A stretch of 64,000 nucleotides of DNA, from positions 12,244 through 76,243 of the forward strand of contig JAEXYA010000072.1 in assembly GCA_023451825.1 (NCBI GenBank). The letters are read 5' to 3'. This document shows, piece by piece, positions 35,492 through 44,309 of this stretch. The stretch's first letter is position 1; the number at the start of each line of letters is the position of its first letter. Source of the DNA: Pseudomonadota bacterium. Lineage in GTDB: Bacteria; Pseudomonadota; Alphaproteobacteria; Rhizobiales; Xanthobacteraceae. Under the pieces are notes generated by a model, which saw only the letters and a list, made by a program, of their open reading frames with translations, was not told where the DNA came from and searched no databases. The position numbers and the translations under genes were made by a program.

Positions 35492-35828
35492 CGGCGATCG
35501 TTGGATCGCCGTCTGCACGCGCAAGCAACTTGCCGGCCGGAATATCGTCTGCGCCAAAGTCGCAAATGTTGCCATCCTCATTGTTCAGGATGGCGATACG
35601 ATCATTGCCTGCGAACGCGCCTGCCCACACGAGCAGGCCGACCTCAGCCGCGGGCATATTTCTGGCGGGCGACTGCATTGTCCGCACCACCGTGCGTCGT
35701 TCAGTTTGGTGACCGGGGATATTTCGTCGGGATGGCCCAGTCGTCCGCTGCGCAGATTTCCCATCCGCTCCGATGACGATCAGGTCTGGGTCGATGCCCG
35801 AGCTGTACTTGCTGGGCCACTGGATTGA
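35463..35828 (+). CDS. Small Rieske [2Fe-2S] ferredoxin-like protein
   Basis: About 121 residues. Ligands are visible as CPHEQADLSRG (Cys-x-His) and, 17 residues on, CPHHRASFSLVTG (Cys-x-x-His), the two Rieske boxes. The N-terminal strands (ILAHSGDRWIAVC, VANVAILIVQDGDTIIAC) are typical of ferredoxin-like Rieske proteins that feed oxygenases or accept electrons. It overlaps the livF end by about 29 bases, so it belongs to the operon and may serve the Mo-hydroxylase or an oxygenase coded elsewhere. The exact start is uncertain (ATGs at 35457 and 35463, TTG at 35451). Confidence 0.75.
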   Translation: MCDGPILAHSGDRWIAVCTRKQLAGRNIVCAKVANVAILIVQDGDTIIACERACPHEQADLSRGHISGGRLHCPHHRASFSLVTGDISSGWPSRPLRRFPIRSDDDQVWVDARAVLAGPLD

Positions 35829-36809
35829 CCTTCACAGCTATGAGAGGTGGCATAGTCAGCGCTCCACGGCCGCTTTGCGCCAAGTCTATTAGACCCGTCG
35901 TATCGCGTCTAAATTCGGCGTCTGCAATCTCCCGGGTCTATATGAAATAACATGTTATCTCCAAATCAACGCCGCAGTCTAAGCGCGACGCTACAATCGT
36001 CGTCGCCGGCGTTTTCTTGACTCTGCTTCGATCTCTTCAATCAATGTGTGCACGGCATCGAGCTTCTGATCGATCAGGATTTCGCAACCTGCGGAGCGAA
36101 CTGACAATCTCGACCGGCATAAGGAGTGCTTTGCCCCGTCGAAACCTTTGCCTTGGCGACGCATTTCGGTTCTCAGTCACAGCGCCAAATCGCAAACACA
36201 TTCTGCGATATCCAAAGCCGAATTGCGCGATTAATCCCCGTCCACCTGAAAGCACTTAAATTACGGTCAGAAGACCACTAAATCATCTATCGATGCTGCG
36301 ACGTCCTTTGCGCCATAACAAGAGTTATGCATCGTGCTCATCTGGCGCACTTCTTGGCCTGGCATCCGCGATGGCCTTACCGATGCTCTTGCTGATTACC
36401 TCGCATCAATAGAGATCATTCGTTTACTGTCAGGGCTTGTCGTCAAGCTCCGGATCATCGTCGATCGACACGCGTGACGGCGACAACGGCGCAGTCATCG
36501 CGCAGGCGCGCAAATCGATTTCAAAGCGTGAGCCGGGATAGCCGCATCGACTACGCGAGTGTGTGAGCGATACATAATTCCGCAGACAGTCACATCGCGT
36601 CTTTGTTCACATCGATCCCCGCATAGTGAGCCGACGCCTTTACACATCTCACGCTGCATTTTGTCCCCACCTGGGGATTGCGCGTTGATGACGTAATCGA
36701 CACGCTCCATCACGGCAACTTCCCCTATCAAGCGGACGGCCACACCTTGTTCCCCTGTTCAGCACGAAGCGCAGTTGCGCTGGATCGACATCATCATGGA
36801 GTAGTAATC
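35829..36809. other. About 980-bp region without a recognisable gene
   Basis: Base composition is more mixed than in the flanking operons, and the short open frames on both strands look random. One minus-strand stretch ending near 36000 reads like a short coiled-coil tail (KLDAVHTLIEEIEAESRKRR) but has no convincing start. The final 100 bases probably hold the promoter and leader of the RTX gene. Confidence 0.5.
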
Positions 36810-38219
36810 ATGGCATTGATTAATGGCACACCGGGTGACGACATTCTTGTTGGCACGGCACTCGGAGATACGATCAATGGGCTTCCGGGCGACGATAATC
36901 TCTCGGGCCTCGCAGGCGACGACACGATCAGCGGCGGAGCCGGCAACGATACGATCGACGGCGGCGACGGCAACGACGCCCTGAACGGCAATGCCGGAGA
37001 CGACAACATCCTTGGCGGAGCTGGAGACGACGAGATCAGCGGCGGCGCCGGCAATGATACAGTCGATGGCGGCGACGGAACCGATACGATCAGCGGCAAT
37101 GCCGGCGATGATATCATCAATGGCGGGCTGGGAGATGATGACCTGTCCGGAAATGCCGGCAACGACACGGTCGATGGCGGCGACGGCAATGATGCCATCG
37201 ACGGCGGTGCCGGCAACGACATCCTCTCGGGCGGCGCAGGCAGCGATACGATCGTCGGCGCGGCAGGCGACGACACTTTGAACGGCGGCGATGATGCCGA
37301 CAACCTGTCGGGCGGTGTGGGCGATGATACCATCAATGGCGATGGTGGCGATGACACCCTGATCGGCGGTCTCGGCGATGACACGCTCGAGGGCGGTGAC
37401 GGCAATGACACCGCGAGCGGCGGCCTCGGTGACGATACGGTCAATGGCGGCGCAGGCGACGACACGCTCAATGGCGGCGCCGGCAACGACACCATGAATG
37501 GCGGCGACGGCGTCGATCTCATGAATGGTGATGACGGCAACGACATCATGAATGGCGACGCCGGCGCCGATACCATGAATGGTGGCGATGGCGACGACGT
37601 CATGGATGGCGGCGCAGACAACGATCTGATGTCAGGTGATGACGGCGACGACACCATGGAAGGAGGCGCGGGCGCCGACGTCCTCAATGGCGGCGAAGGC
37701 GCGGATGAGCTGTCCGGCGGGATCGGAGCCGATACGTTGAATGGCGACGCCGGTGATGACCTGCTCGCCGGCGGCAATGGCGCGGACACGCTGCAGGGCG
37801 GCGACGGTGACGATACGGTGACCGGCGGCGCCGGAGCCGACACGCTCGACGGCGGCGCAGGCGATGATGAAATGGAGGGCGGCAACGGCGCCGACACCAT
37901 GAATGGGGGCATCGGCGACGATGTGCTCACGGGCGGCCAAGGAACCGACGCGATCAATTTTGGCGACGGTACAGGTGCTGACTTCGGCAACGACGAGGTG
38001 ACCGACCTCGATTTCGGGGATGAGGACATCATCACTGTCGATGCAGGTCCCGGCTTCGATCCGACCACCGTGGTGGTGGATGACGACGGCACCAATACGA
38101 CGCTCGATTTCGGCTTCGGTACCATCACGCTCGATGGCATCACCGGCGGAGCGACGCCTTTGACCTCGATCCAAGATATCAACGACCTGGCGACTTACAC
38201 CGCGATCGAAGTGGTCTGA
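36810..38219 (+). CDS. RTX protein consisting almost wholly of 42 calcium-binding nonapeptides
   Basis: 469 residues. After MALIN the chain is 42 contiguous nine-residue units of the GGxGxDxLx type (36825-37958), enough for a very long parallel beta-roll binding many calcium ions. A C-terminal region of about 85 residues (LDFGFGTITLDGITGG, ending TAIEVV) should hold the uncleaved type I secretion signal. No N-terminal enzyme or toxin domain exists. GGAG is 8 bases before the ATG at 36810. The ABC exporter and membrane-fusion genes follow directly. Likely a secreted or surface calcium-binding matrix protein; very acidic and Asn/Asp-rich. Confidence 0.92.
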   Translation: MALINGTPGDDILVGTALGDTINGLPGDDNLSGLAGDDTISGGAGNDTIDGGDGNDALNGNAGDDNILGGAGDDEISGGAGNDTVDGGDGTDTISGNAGDDIINGGLGDDDLSGNAGNDTVDGGDGNDAIDGGAGNDILSGGAGSDTIVGAAGDDTLNGGDDADNLSGGVGDDTINGDGGDDTLIGGLGDDTLEGGDGNDTASGGLGDDTVNGGAGDDTLNGGAGNDTMNGGDGVDLMNGDDGNDIMNGDAGADTMNGGDGDDVMDGGADNDLMSGDDGDDTMEGGAGADVLNGGEGADELSGGIGADTLNGDAGDDLLAGGNGADTLQGGDGDDTVTGGAGADTLDGGAGDDEMEGGNGADTMNGGIGDDVLTGGQGTDAINFGDGTGADFGNDEVTDLDFGDEDIITVDAGPGFDPTTVVVDDDGTNTTLDFGFGTITLDGITGGATPLTSIQDINDLATYTAIEVV

Positions 38220-38229
38220 ACACTGACGA

Positions 38230-38256
38230 CGTAGGGCGGCACGTTGCCGCCCTACG
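38230..38256. terminator. 12-bp hairpin between RTX gene and secretion ATPase
   Basis: The arms around GTAGGGCGGCA and TGCCGCCCTAC form a perfect stem with a 3-base loop, 11 bases after the RTX stop. No T-run follows. It is well placed to act as an attenuator or 3' stabiliser, giving more RTX mRNA than exporter mRNA. Confidence 0.65.
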
Positions 38257-38282
38257 AATTCTGCGTCATCAGGCAGTGCAAT

Positions 38283-40025
38283 ATGAACCCGACGGTTCAC
38301 TCCGCCCGAGCGGGATCGGCTATCGGCACCATCCCAAGGCAATCCATGCTCCTCTGGATTGTCGTCTTTAGCGTGTCCACAAACATCCTTCTGCTAGTTT
38401 TGCCGTTCTATTCCATCGAGGTCTTCGACCGCGTGATCAGCAGCGGGAGTATCGAGACTCTGGTTGGCCTGACTGTGATCGGCATCCTCGCTCTCATCTT
38501 CAGTGCCTTCTTCGATATCATCCGGTTCCGACTGCTGAGCCGCTTCGCCGTCAGTTTCGAACAGCGCATCGCTCCCTATATTCTCGAAGCGAGCATCGCC
38601 GATCCCGCGCGGCGCCGCGAAGGCTCGTCACATGACCTGGTGAAGGTGCGCGAGTTGAGGAACTTCCTGTCGAGCGGCGCCGTCATTACGCTGGTCGATG
38701 CGCCATTCCTTCCCGTCTTCTTGCTGCTCCTTTTCGCTATCCACCCCTATTACGGCACCATCGCGCTGGTCGGCGCAGTCATTCTGTCGATCATGGGATA
38801 TATCAGCAATCGTATCGCCCGCGCGGAAGTGAAGGAGTTGAGCGGTGCCGCGTCCCGCTGCCAGACGCTGATGGATGGCATCGTCCGGCACGGCAATTTC
38901 ATCAGGGCCATGGGATGGACCGGAGGCGCCATCCGCGCCTTCATGCGCGCCAATGATGAAGCGCTCGCACCGGCCGTTCGCGCCAGTGAACGCGTTGCGG
39001 CCATCGCCTCTGCAGCGCGGATGGTCAGATCAATGCTGCAGATCCTCTCCATCGGATGCGGCGCGTGGCTGGTGTTACAAAACGAGGTTCTTGCCGGAAG
39101 CCTGATCGCGAGCTCGATCATGGTCAGCCGCACACTCCAGCCGATGGAGAGTCTGATCTCGGCCTGGCGCGGTGTGACCGCAGCGCACGAAGCCTGGAAA
39201 CATGTCAGTGCTGCTGCCTTATGGGTGCTGCAGCAGCCGCGCCGAACCCATCTCCCTCCCCCAAACGGATTGCTGGAGTTCAACGGTGTCGGCTTCATCA
39301 ATCCGCAGTCGAAGCGCTTCATCCTGAAAGGCATCGGCTTCCGCTGCAAGCCGCGCGAAATTGTTGTGATCGTCGGCCAGACCGGCGCGGGCAAGTCCAC
39401 TTTGTTGCGCATGGCTGCCGCATTGGAACGCCCCGGAGCCGGCGAGATCCGCCTCGATCGCGCCTCGCTCGAGAATTGGCATCCGGATCAGCTCGGCAGC
39501 TATATTGGCTATCTTCCCCAGGACGTCGAGTTGCTCGCCGGCTCTGTCGCCGAGGCGATTGCGGGGTTCGAGGACAGCGCCCGCGACGAGGATATTGTGG
39601 CAGCGGCCACCCTCGCCGGCGCCCATCAAATGATCCTGGCGCTACCGTCCGGGTATCAGACGCAGATTGGACGCGATGGTCATCGCCTCTCCGGCGGTCA
39701 GCGACAACGCATCGGCCTTGCTCGCGCCTTCTTTGGCAATCGAAAACTGATACTGCTCGACGAGCCAAATGCAAATCTCGATCCCGACGGCGAAGCTGCG
39801 CTCTGCACTGCAATACAAAGTGCACGCGCCCGGGGCGCAACCTTCCTGATCGTGACCCACCGGCCGCGCCTGCTGACGATCGCGGACCATGTGTTGCTGC
39901 TGCGCGACGGTACGCAGGTCGCATTTGGCCCGGTTGCAGATGTTCTACCCAGCATACCGGCGGGGCTTCCCGCCTTGCGACGGGCGCCGCGCCAGCCCGA
40001 TCGCCCGCAACTCCTGCCAAGTTAG
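38283..40025 (+). CDS. Type I secretion ABC transporter/ATPase (PrtD family)
   Basis: 580 residues: a six-helix exporter domain (about 20-300), then the ABC cassette with Walker A GQTGAGKST, signature LSGGQRQRIGLARAFFG, Walker B KLILLDEPNANLD and switch His VTHRP. Length and lack of a C39-like N-terminal domain match the PrtD/HasD group that exports RTX proteins with a C-terminal signal. The start at 38283 (MNPTVHSARAG) is chosen inside a longer open frame. Works with the fusion protein 10 bases downstream; an outer-membrane TolC is not in this window. Confidence 0.93.
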   Translation: MNPTVHSARAGSAIGTIPRQSMLLWIVVFSVSTNILLLVLPFYSIEVFDRVISSGSIETLVGLTVIGILALIFSAFFDIIRFRLLSRFAVSFEQRIAPYILEASIADPARRREGSSHDLVKVRELRNFLSSGAVITLVDAPFLPVFLLLLFAIHPYYGTIALVGAVILSIMGYISNRIARAEVKELSGAASRCQTLMDGIVRHGNFIRAMGWTGGAIRAFMRANDEALAPAVRASERVAAIASAARMVRSMLQILSIGCGAWLVLQNEVLAGSLIASSIMVSRTLQPMESLISAWRGVTAAHEAWKHVSAAALWVLQQPRRTHLPPPNGLLEFNGVGFINPQSKRFILKGIGFRCKPREIVVIVGQTGAGKSTLLRMAAALERPGAGEIRLDRASLENWHPDQLGSYIGYLPQDVELLAGSVAEAIAGFEDSARDEDIVAAATLAGAHQMILALPSGYQTQIGRDGHRLSGGQRQRIGLARAFFGNRKLILLDEPNANLDPDGEAALCTAIQSARARGATFLIVTHRPRLLTIADHVLLLRDGTQVAFGPVADVLPSIPAGLPALRRAPRQPDRPQLLPS

Positions 40026-40034
40026 GAGAGAGCT

Positions 40035-41381
40035 GTGACAGCGCGTGCATATGAATTGCTGCTCGGTCCGGGGCGCAACCACGACAAACCGGACGTACCC
40101 AGATCCGATGCCCGTCGTCTCATTCGATGGGGCGCCTTCCTTTTGGTGCTGCAGTTCGGCGGCTTCGGCCTTTGGGCCACCCTCGTCCCGTTGCGCAGCG
40201 CAGTGATCGCTCCCGGCATCATCAAGGTACAATCGAAGCGCAAGGCGGTGCAGCATTTCGAAGGTGGCATACTGCGCGCGGTCTATGTTCGCGAGAATGA
40301 GCGGGTCGAGGCCGGCCAGATCGTTGCGAAGCTCGACACCGCGCAGATCGAAGGAAGCCTTGGCGTATTAGAGACAAAATTGTTTGCTGATCTCTCGCTG
40401 GATGCACGTTTGCTCGCTGAACAGATGCAGGCCTCGACAGTGTCCTATCCCGACGAGTTACTCAAATCTCCACGTGCTGAAGCGAAGACCGCCATCCAAA
40501 CCCAGGAGACGGAGTTCGCAACGCGATCGAGCGCGCTGGCTGGCGAGCGCCAGCTCATCGATCAGCAGACCCGGCAGCTTACCGAGACGGCACGCGGCCT
40601 TGAGGAGAGCAGAAAGGGGCTACAGGAGCAGCTCGCGTTTATCCAAGAAGAAGTACGAGACACCTCATCGCTGCTGGAAAAGGGGCTCGCACGCAAGCCA
40701 CGGGTGCTGGCACTGAAGCGGGCGGAAGCGGACATGCAGGCGCAGCTGTCGCGCAATCTCGCGCAGCAAGCGGAAACGCGCGGGAAGATCGCGGAACTTG
40801 CCGATCGCGGGAATCAACTGGGTCTCAACCGAAGCCAGGATATCGCCAAGCAGAGCCATGCGACGCGGGAATCCATCGGGGACACCAGACATCGTCTGGG
40901 CATGCTGCGTCAACAACTGGCAAGGACCGACTTGCGCGCACCGGAAGCGGGACGCGTCGTGCGCCTCAACAGCAGGGAATTGAATACCGTATTGGCGCCG
41001 CGAGAGACGCTCATGGAGATCGTGCCGACCGAGGATCACCTCGTGATCGAGGCGTCTCTGCGGCCGCAGGATCGGGAGGAAGTCACGGCCGGGCAGATCG
41101 CGCGCATCCGCGTCATCGCCCTCAATATTCGCCGCCGGCCGATGTTGCAGGGTGAGGTCACGGCCGTCGCGGCCGATGCGTTCACCGACACAAAGAGCGG
41201 CGTGACCTCCTACATGGCAGAGATCGATCTGCAACGATCGCCGGAAATGGTCGCACATCTGGAAACGTTAAAACCCGGTCTTCCGGTCGAAGTGTTTGTT
41301 GAAACAGGAATAAGAACATTTGCGGAGTATTTAATTCAGCCGCTGCGCTTACGCGTCCACCGCGCCTTCCGGGAGAGTTGA
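40035..41381 (+). CDS. Type I secretion membrane-fusion protein (HlyD/PrtE family)
   Basis: 448 residues: cytoplasmic N-tail, one membrane helix (WGAFLLVLQFGGFGLWATLVPL), a lipoyl-like half (SRRKAVQHFEGG region, IVKVQSKR style), a long alpha-helical hairpin (about 95-280, strongly coiled-coil with many Gln and Glu) and a beta-barrel end with TDLRAPEAGRVV and the HlyD C-terminal GLPVEVFVETG. GTG start with GGAGAG at good spacing. It bridges the inner-membrane ATPase to the outer-membrane channel. Confidence 0.93.
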   Translation: MTARAYELLLGPGRNHDKPDVPRSDARRLIRWGAFLLVLQFGGFGLWATLVPLRSAVIAPGIIKVQSKRKAVQHFEGGILRAVYVRENERVEAGQIVAKLDTAQIEGSLGVLETKLFADLSLDARLLAEQMQASTVSYPDELLKSPRAEAKTAIQTQETEFATRSSALAGERQLIDQQTRQLTETARGLEESRKGLQEQLAFIQEEVRDTSSLLEKGLARKPRVLALKRAEADMQAQLSRNLAQQAETRGKIAELADRGNQLGLNRSQDIAKQSHATRESIGDTRHRLGMLRQQLARTDLRAPEAGRVVRLNSRELNTVLAPRETLMEIVPTEDHLVIEASLRPQDREEVTAGQIARIRVIALNIRRRPMLQGEVTAVAADAFTDTKSGVTSYMAEIDLQRSPEMVAHLETLKPGLPVEVFVETGIRTFAEYLIQPLRLRVHRAFRES

Positions 41382-41422
41382 CGCCTTGGCGGAACATTAA
41401 TTGTACAGTTTTGGAGGCATTC

Positions 41423-42571
41423 ATGCAGCAGGAAGCAGATGCACGCGCTGACAACCGCTGGGATCATGTGGGCTCTTTGAATTTCAGGGTGAGAACGACT
41501 CCTGCAGAGCCACGGTCCCACTTCACGTTCGGCTCCAATGCGCCGCACAATCTATGGTTCGTGCGGTCCGTAGCCAAACTGCTCGAATGCAATCGCTGCT
41601 ATGCGGCGTTCTTGTCGCCCAAAGGCGAATTTCTCGATCAAGCCTCCATTGGACTGTCCGCAGCCCATCGCTCCTCGGAGGCCATCGCGAGGATGATTTC
41701 AGAGAACTTCCATGGCGATGGCACACTCATCTATCAGTCATCGGTCGCGCCGGACGGCGTTGCGCGTCGTCTGATTGGAATGCGATCGAACGACGCACGT
41801 CAATCGGTCATCGGGCGCATTTGCGCGCGCTCGGGCGACACCGTCATCTTCATTGCAGGGTGGCGGCAGGCATCGATACCCGATCCGGAATTTGCTTCTG
41901 CGCAGCGCGCGCTCGAGATGTTTTGGGATGCGTTCATCGATCTTGCCAACGCCACCATGCATGCCCGACACCGGTGGCTCGATGACATCGAACCGCCTGC
42001 CCTGATCGTGGACGAGAACCTCGTTGTCCGCCGCATGAACAGCGGATGTCGGCGGCTTCTCGGTGAGGGTACCATCACACTCGAACGCGACATACTCTCG
42101 GGATCCACCCCGCTCATCACCACGCAGCTCAAACAGGCGGTTCGCGATTCAATCTTCCCGGACCCGAAGCAGAGGGCTTCAGGAGCGACCGTTCTGATCT
42201 CGCATGATGAACAACGGTTCCTGTTTGCGGTGGTCGGCACCATCCCCGGAAATGTGGAGCCTGGTCTTGCCTTGATCTATGTTCCTCAATTCGATGAAGA
42301 CAAAGGCGCCCAGTCGATCGCACGCGCGTTTGGACTGAGCGGAGTCGATACGCGCATTATCCGCTGCATCCTCTGCGGACGATGTCCGCGCGCCATTGGT
42401 GCCGAACTTGGCTTCACCGAAGAGACAGTGCGGACATATATCAAACGCATCATGCTGAAGCTCGGCATCAATCGCCAATCCGAGCTGTTCGTCCTGCACA
42501 GCAGGACATTCTCACCGTTCAGGCTACGGCAACCCGATCTCCCCTATATCTCCACCTCAACTTCCGCATAA
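41423..42571 (+). CDS. LuxR-type helix-turn-helix regulator with variable sensor region
   Basis: 382 residues. The C-terminal helix-turn-helix (about 315-365) reads CPRAIGAELGFTEETVRTYIKRIMLKLG, the classic LuxR/FixJ type. The N-terminal 300 residues contain no receiver motif or autoinducer-domain signature I can name; a middle part (ALIVDENLVVRRMNSGCRRLL) looks PAS-like. GGAGG lies 5 bases before the ATG. Directly after the secretion genes, it probably regulates them or the RTX gene. Confidence 0.8.
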   Translation: MQQEADARADNRWDHVGSLNFRVRTTPAEPRSHFTFGSNAPHNLWFVRSVAKLLECNRCYAAFLSPKGEFLDQASIGLSAAHRSSEAIARMISENFHGDGTLIYQSSVAPDGVARRLIGMRSNDARQSVIGRICARSGDTVIFIAGWRQASIPDPEFASAQRALEMFWDAFIDLANATMHARHRWLDDIEPPALIVDENLVVRRMNSGCRRLLGEGTITLERDILSGSTPLITTQLKQAVRDSIFPDPKQRASGATVLISHDEQRFLFAVVGTIPGNVEPGLALIYVPQFDEDKGAQSIARAFGLSGVDTRIIRCILCGRCPRAIGAELGFTEETVRTYIKRIMLKLGINRQSELFVLHSRTFSPFRLRQPDLPYISTSTSA

Positions 42572-42606
42572 GAGCTGTCTTCTTGGCGATCCCTGGACCT
42601 CAGCAC

Positions 42607-43605
42607 ATGACGCGGTGGCGGCCAATCGGTCCACCGCTGGGGATTCTGCTGGCGATGTGGACTTCGCAATCTGCGATCGCCGGAGATCTGATCATGCCCG
42701 TGGCGTGCGATATCGGTCGCACCTGCGTCATTCAGAACTACGTCGATATCGACGACGGTCCCTCGGCCAGGGATTATATGTGCGGAACACTGACCTATGA
42801 CAAACACAACGGCGTGGATTTCCGGATCATCTCGCAAGGGACCGAGCGAATCCCGGTTCACGTCGTCGCGGCTGCCGATGGCAAGGTGTTGAGACTTCGG
42901 GATGGCGTTGCAGATCAGCCCGTAAAAGGTGACAGCCGCGAAGCGATTGCGGGAAATGAATGCGGCAATGGCGTCGTGGTCGGACATTACGGCGACCGCG
43001 AAACCCAATATTGTCACCTGGCCAAGGGAAGTATCGCGGTCAGGCCCGGCAATGTCGTTCGCGCTGGCGATATGCTGGGCGCAGTCGGCATGTCGGGCCT
43101 GACCGAATATCCGCATTTGCACTTCATCGTTCGGAAGGGCGGAAAAGTCATCGATCCCTTCGGGAGCAGCGCGCCCCCCGGGAATTGCGCCGTCCCTCCT
43201 GAGAGTGAGTGGACGGACGATGTCCGAAAGCGCCTGACCTATACTCCACGTGTCGTCATCAACGCGGGATTCTCCACGGTTGCGATGACAAATGATATGA
43301 TCGAAGCCGGTGTCGATGCGCAGCACCGGCCGGAAACGACAGCGGAAGCGCTCGTCGCCTATGTCCGCGCCATCGGACTTAAAACGGGTGATGAGCAGTC
43401 ATTGGTGCTTCGCGATCCGGACGGACGGGTTGTCGCGGAGAACCGCCCGAAGGCGCTCCTGCGAAATCAGGCCCAAACGGCGCTGTTCATCGGAAAGAAA
43501 CGATCCGCGGCTTCTTGGCCGGGCGGCAAGTACTCCGCAACATACGTCGTCAGAAATCGTAATGAACTCGTTCTACATCGCGTATTCGACCTCGACCTGA
43601 GGTAG
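42607..43605 (+). CDS. Secreted M23-family (LytM) metallopeptidase
   Basis: 332 residues with a signal peptide (PLGILLAMWTSQSAIAG). Zinc-site motifs are HNGVDFR (His ... Asp), the QYCHLAKGS strand and HLHFIV (His-x-His), arranged as in LytM/lysostaphin-like peptidases. An additional C-terminal beta domain (about 215-332) follows. Cys pairs near the N-terminus (VACDIGRTC) suggest disulfides. It probably trims peptidoglycan cross-links or processes an envelope protein. It lies 35 bases after the LuxR gene. Confidence 0.85.
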   Translation: MTRWRPIGPPLGILLAMWTSQSAIAGDLIMPVACDIGRTCVIQNYVDIDDGPSARDYMCGTLTYDKHNGVDFRIISQGTERIPVHVVAAADGKVLRLRDGVADQPVKGDSREAIAGNECGNGVVVGHYGDRETQYCHLAKGSIAVRPGNVVRAGDMLGAVGMSGLTEYPHLHFIVRKGGKVIDPFGSSAPPGNCAVPPESEWTDDVRKRLTYTPRVVINAGFSTVAMTNDMIEAGVDAQHRPETTAEALVAYVRAIGLKTGDEQSLVLRDPDGRVVAENRPKALLRNQAQTALFIGKKRSAASWPGGKYSATYVVRNRNELVLHRVFDLDLR

Positions 43606-44150
43606 CGACGGCGGCGGAGCGAGCACTTTGATGCGGCAATGTCCGCTTTGCGGCAGGAGCGGACACACCTTTCGTGATAAACACCTCGCTTCAACACTGC
43701 TCGTCTCCCTGCAACGGCTAGTCGATAGCAGCTACAGCCTGCGCCGTTCGCCCTCGTTCAGAAGCTCTTTCTCCTAAGTGGTCAGCTCGCCATGCTCGAG
43801 AACGTTCTCATTCATCGGTGTTTCGCCAAGTTGCACCTGCCCGCCCTGTTGCGCCAAGGCGCTGGCGATGAACCATGCCGATTGGCGTGGGTCTCAACAG
43901 ATCGCATCGGATGCCCCACCACTAATTGCGTTAGTTGTTGACGTTGGCGCGAAGCTTTGGAGTGACGGAAAGCGATCCGAACACCGTCGCAAATCGAGCA
44001 AGGCGGTGGGTCACCGAGGGCGCGGCCGGTTGACGATCTCGGTGATGCAACCTGACGCCTAAAATCCCGATCCATTCAGAAGGTAAGGAATTCTACATTC
44101 AGAATGATTTTTTACCGATGAATAAGCGTTTGATTAAATTTCACTAATCA
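43606..44150. other. Gene-poor remnant region left of the tRNA-Gln repeat
   Basis: No convincing gene is seen. A minus-strand open tail ending QLGETPMNENVLEHGELTT near 43776 may be a fragment of a lost gene. The last 86 bases (44065-44150) are an imperfect copy of the sequence flanking the intact tRNA-Gln at 45666-45753, with two ATTCAGAA motifs. Confidence 0.45.
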
Positions 44151-44196
44151 GGCTGGGGCGGGAGGGATCGAACCTCCGCATGGGGGAATCAAAATC
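44151..44196 (-). repeat. Duplicated 3' half of tRNA-Gln (attachment-site copy)
   Basis: These 46 bases are identical to 45755-45800, covering the tRNA from the anticodon loop to the second-last base of CCA. The rest of the tRNA is missing, so this is an att copy left by integration, not a gene. Confidence 0.95.
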
Positions 44197-44309
44197 AGCT
44201 TGTTTTCCTAAGGATTTCAACGCGCATTCTGAAAGATTGCCAGCTTTCGCCCCTATATGCTTCAACAGGTTAAATGGCGTTTCAGAACGTAGTGAGCGTA
44301 GTTCTGAGA

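Noticed and set aside
36017..36259. Short ORFs on both strands before the RTX gene
   Set aside because: Overlapping frames of similar length on both strands without ribosome-binding sites or recognisable sequence.
36825..37958. CRISPR-like periodic DNA
   Set aside because: The 27-bp periodicity encodes RTX nonapeptides without spacers or constant repeats.
36794..38182. 462-codon Pro/Ser-rich frame antisense to the RTX gene
   Set aside because: Produced by reading the 27-bp repeats backwards; no start signal and no family.
43778..44062. 94-codon plus-strand ORF left of the island
   Set aside because: No ribosome-binding site, no family resemblance, unusual composition and overlap with an equally poor minus-strand frame.
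44151..44196. A second tRNA-Gln gene
   Set aside because: Only the 3' half is present; the acceptor 5' strand, D-arm and half of the anticodon stem are missing.
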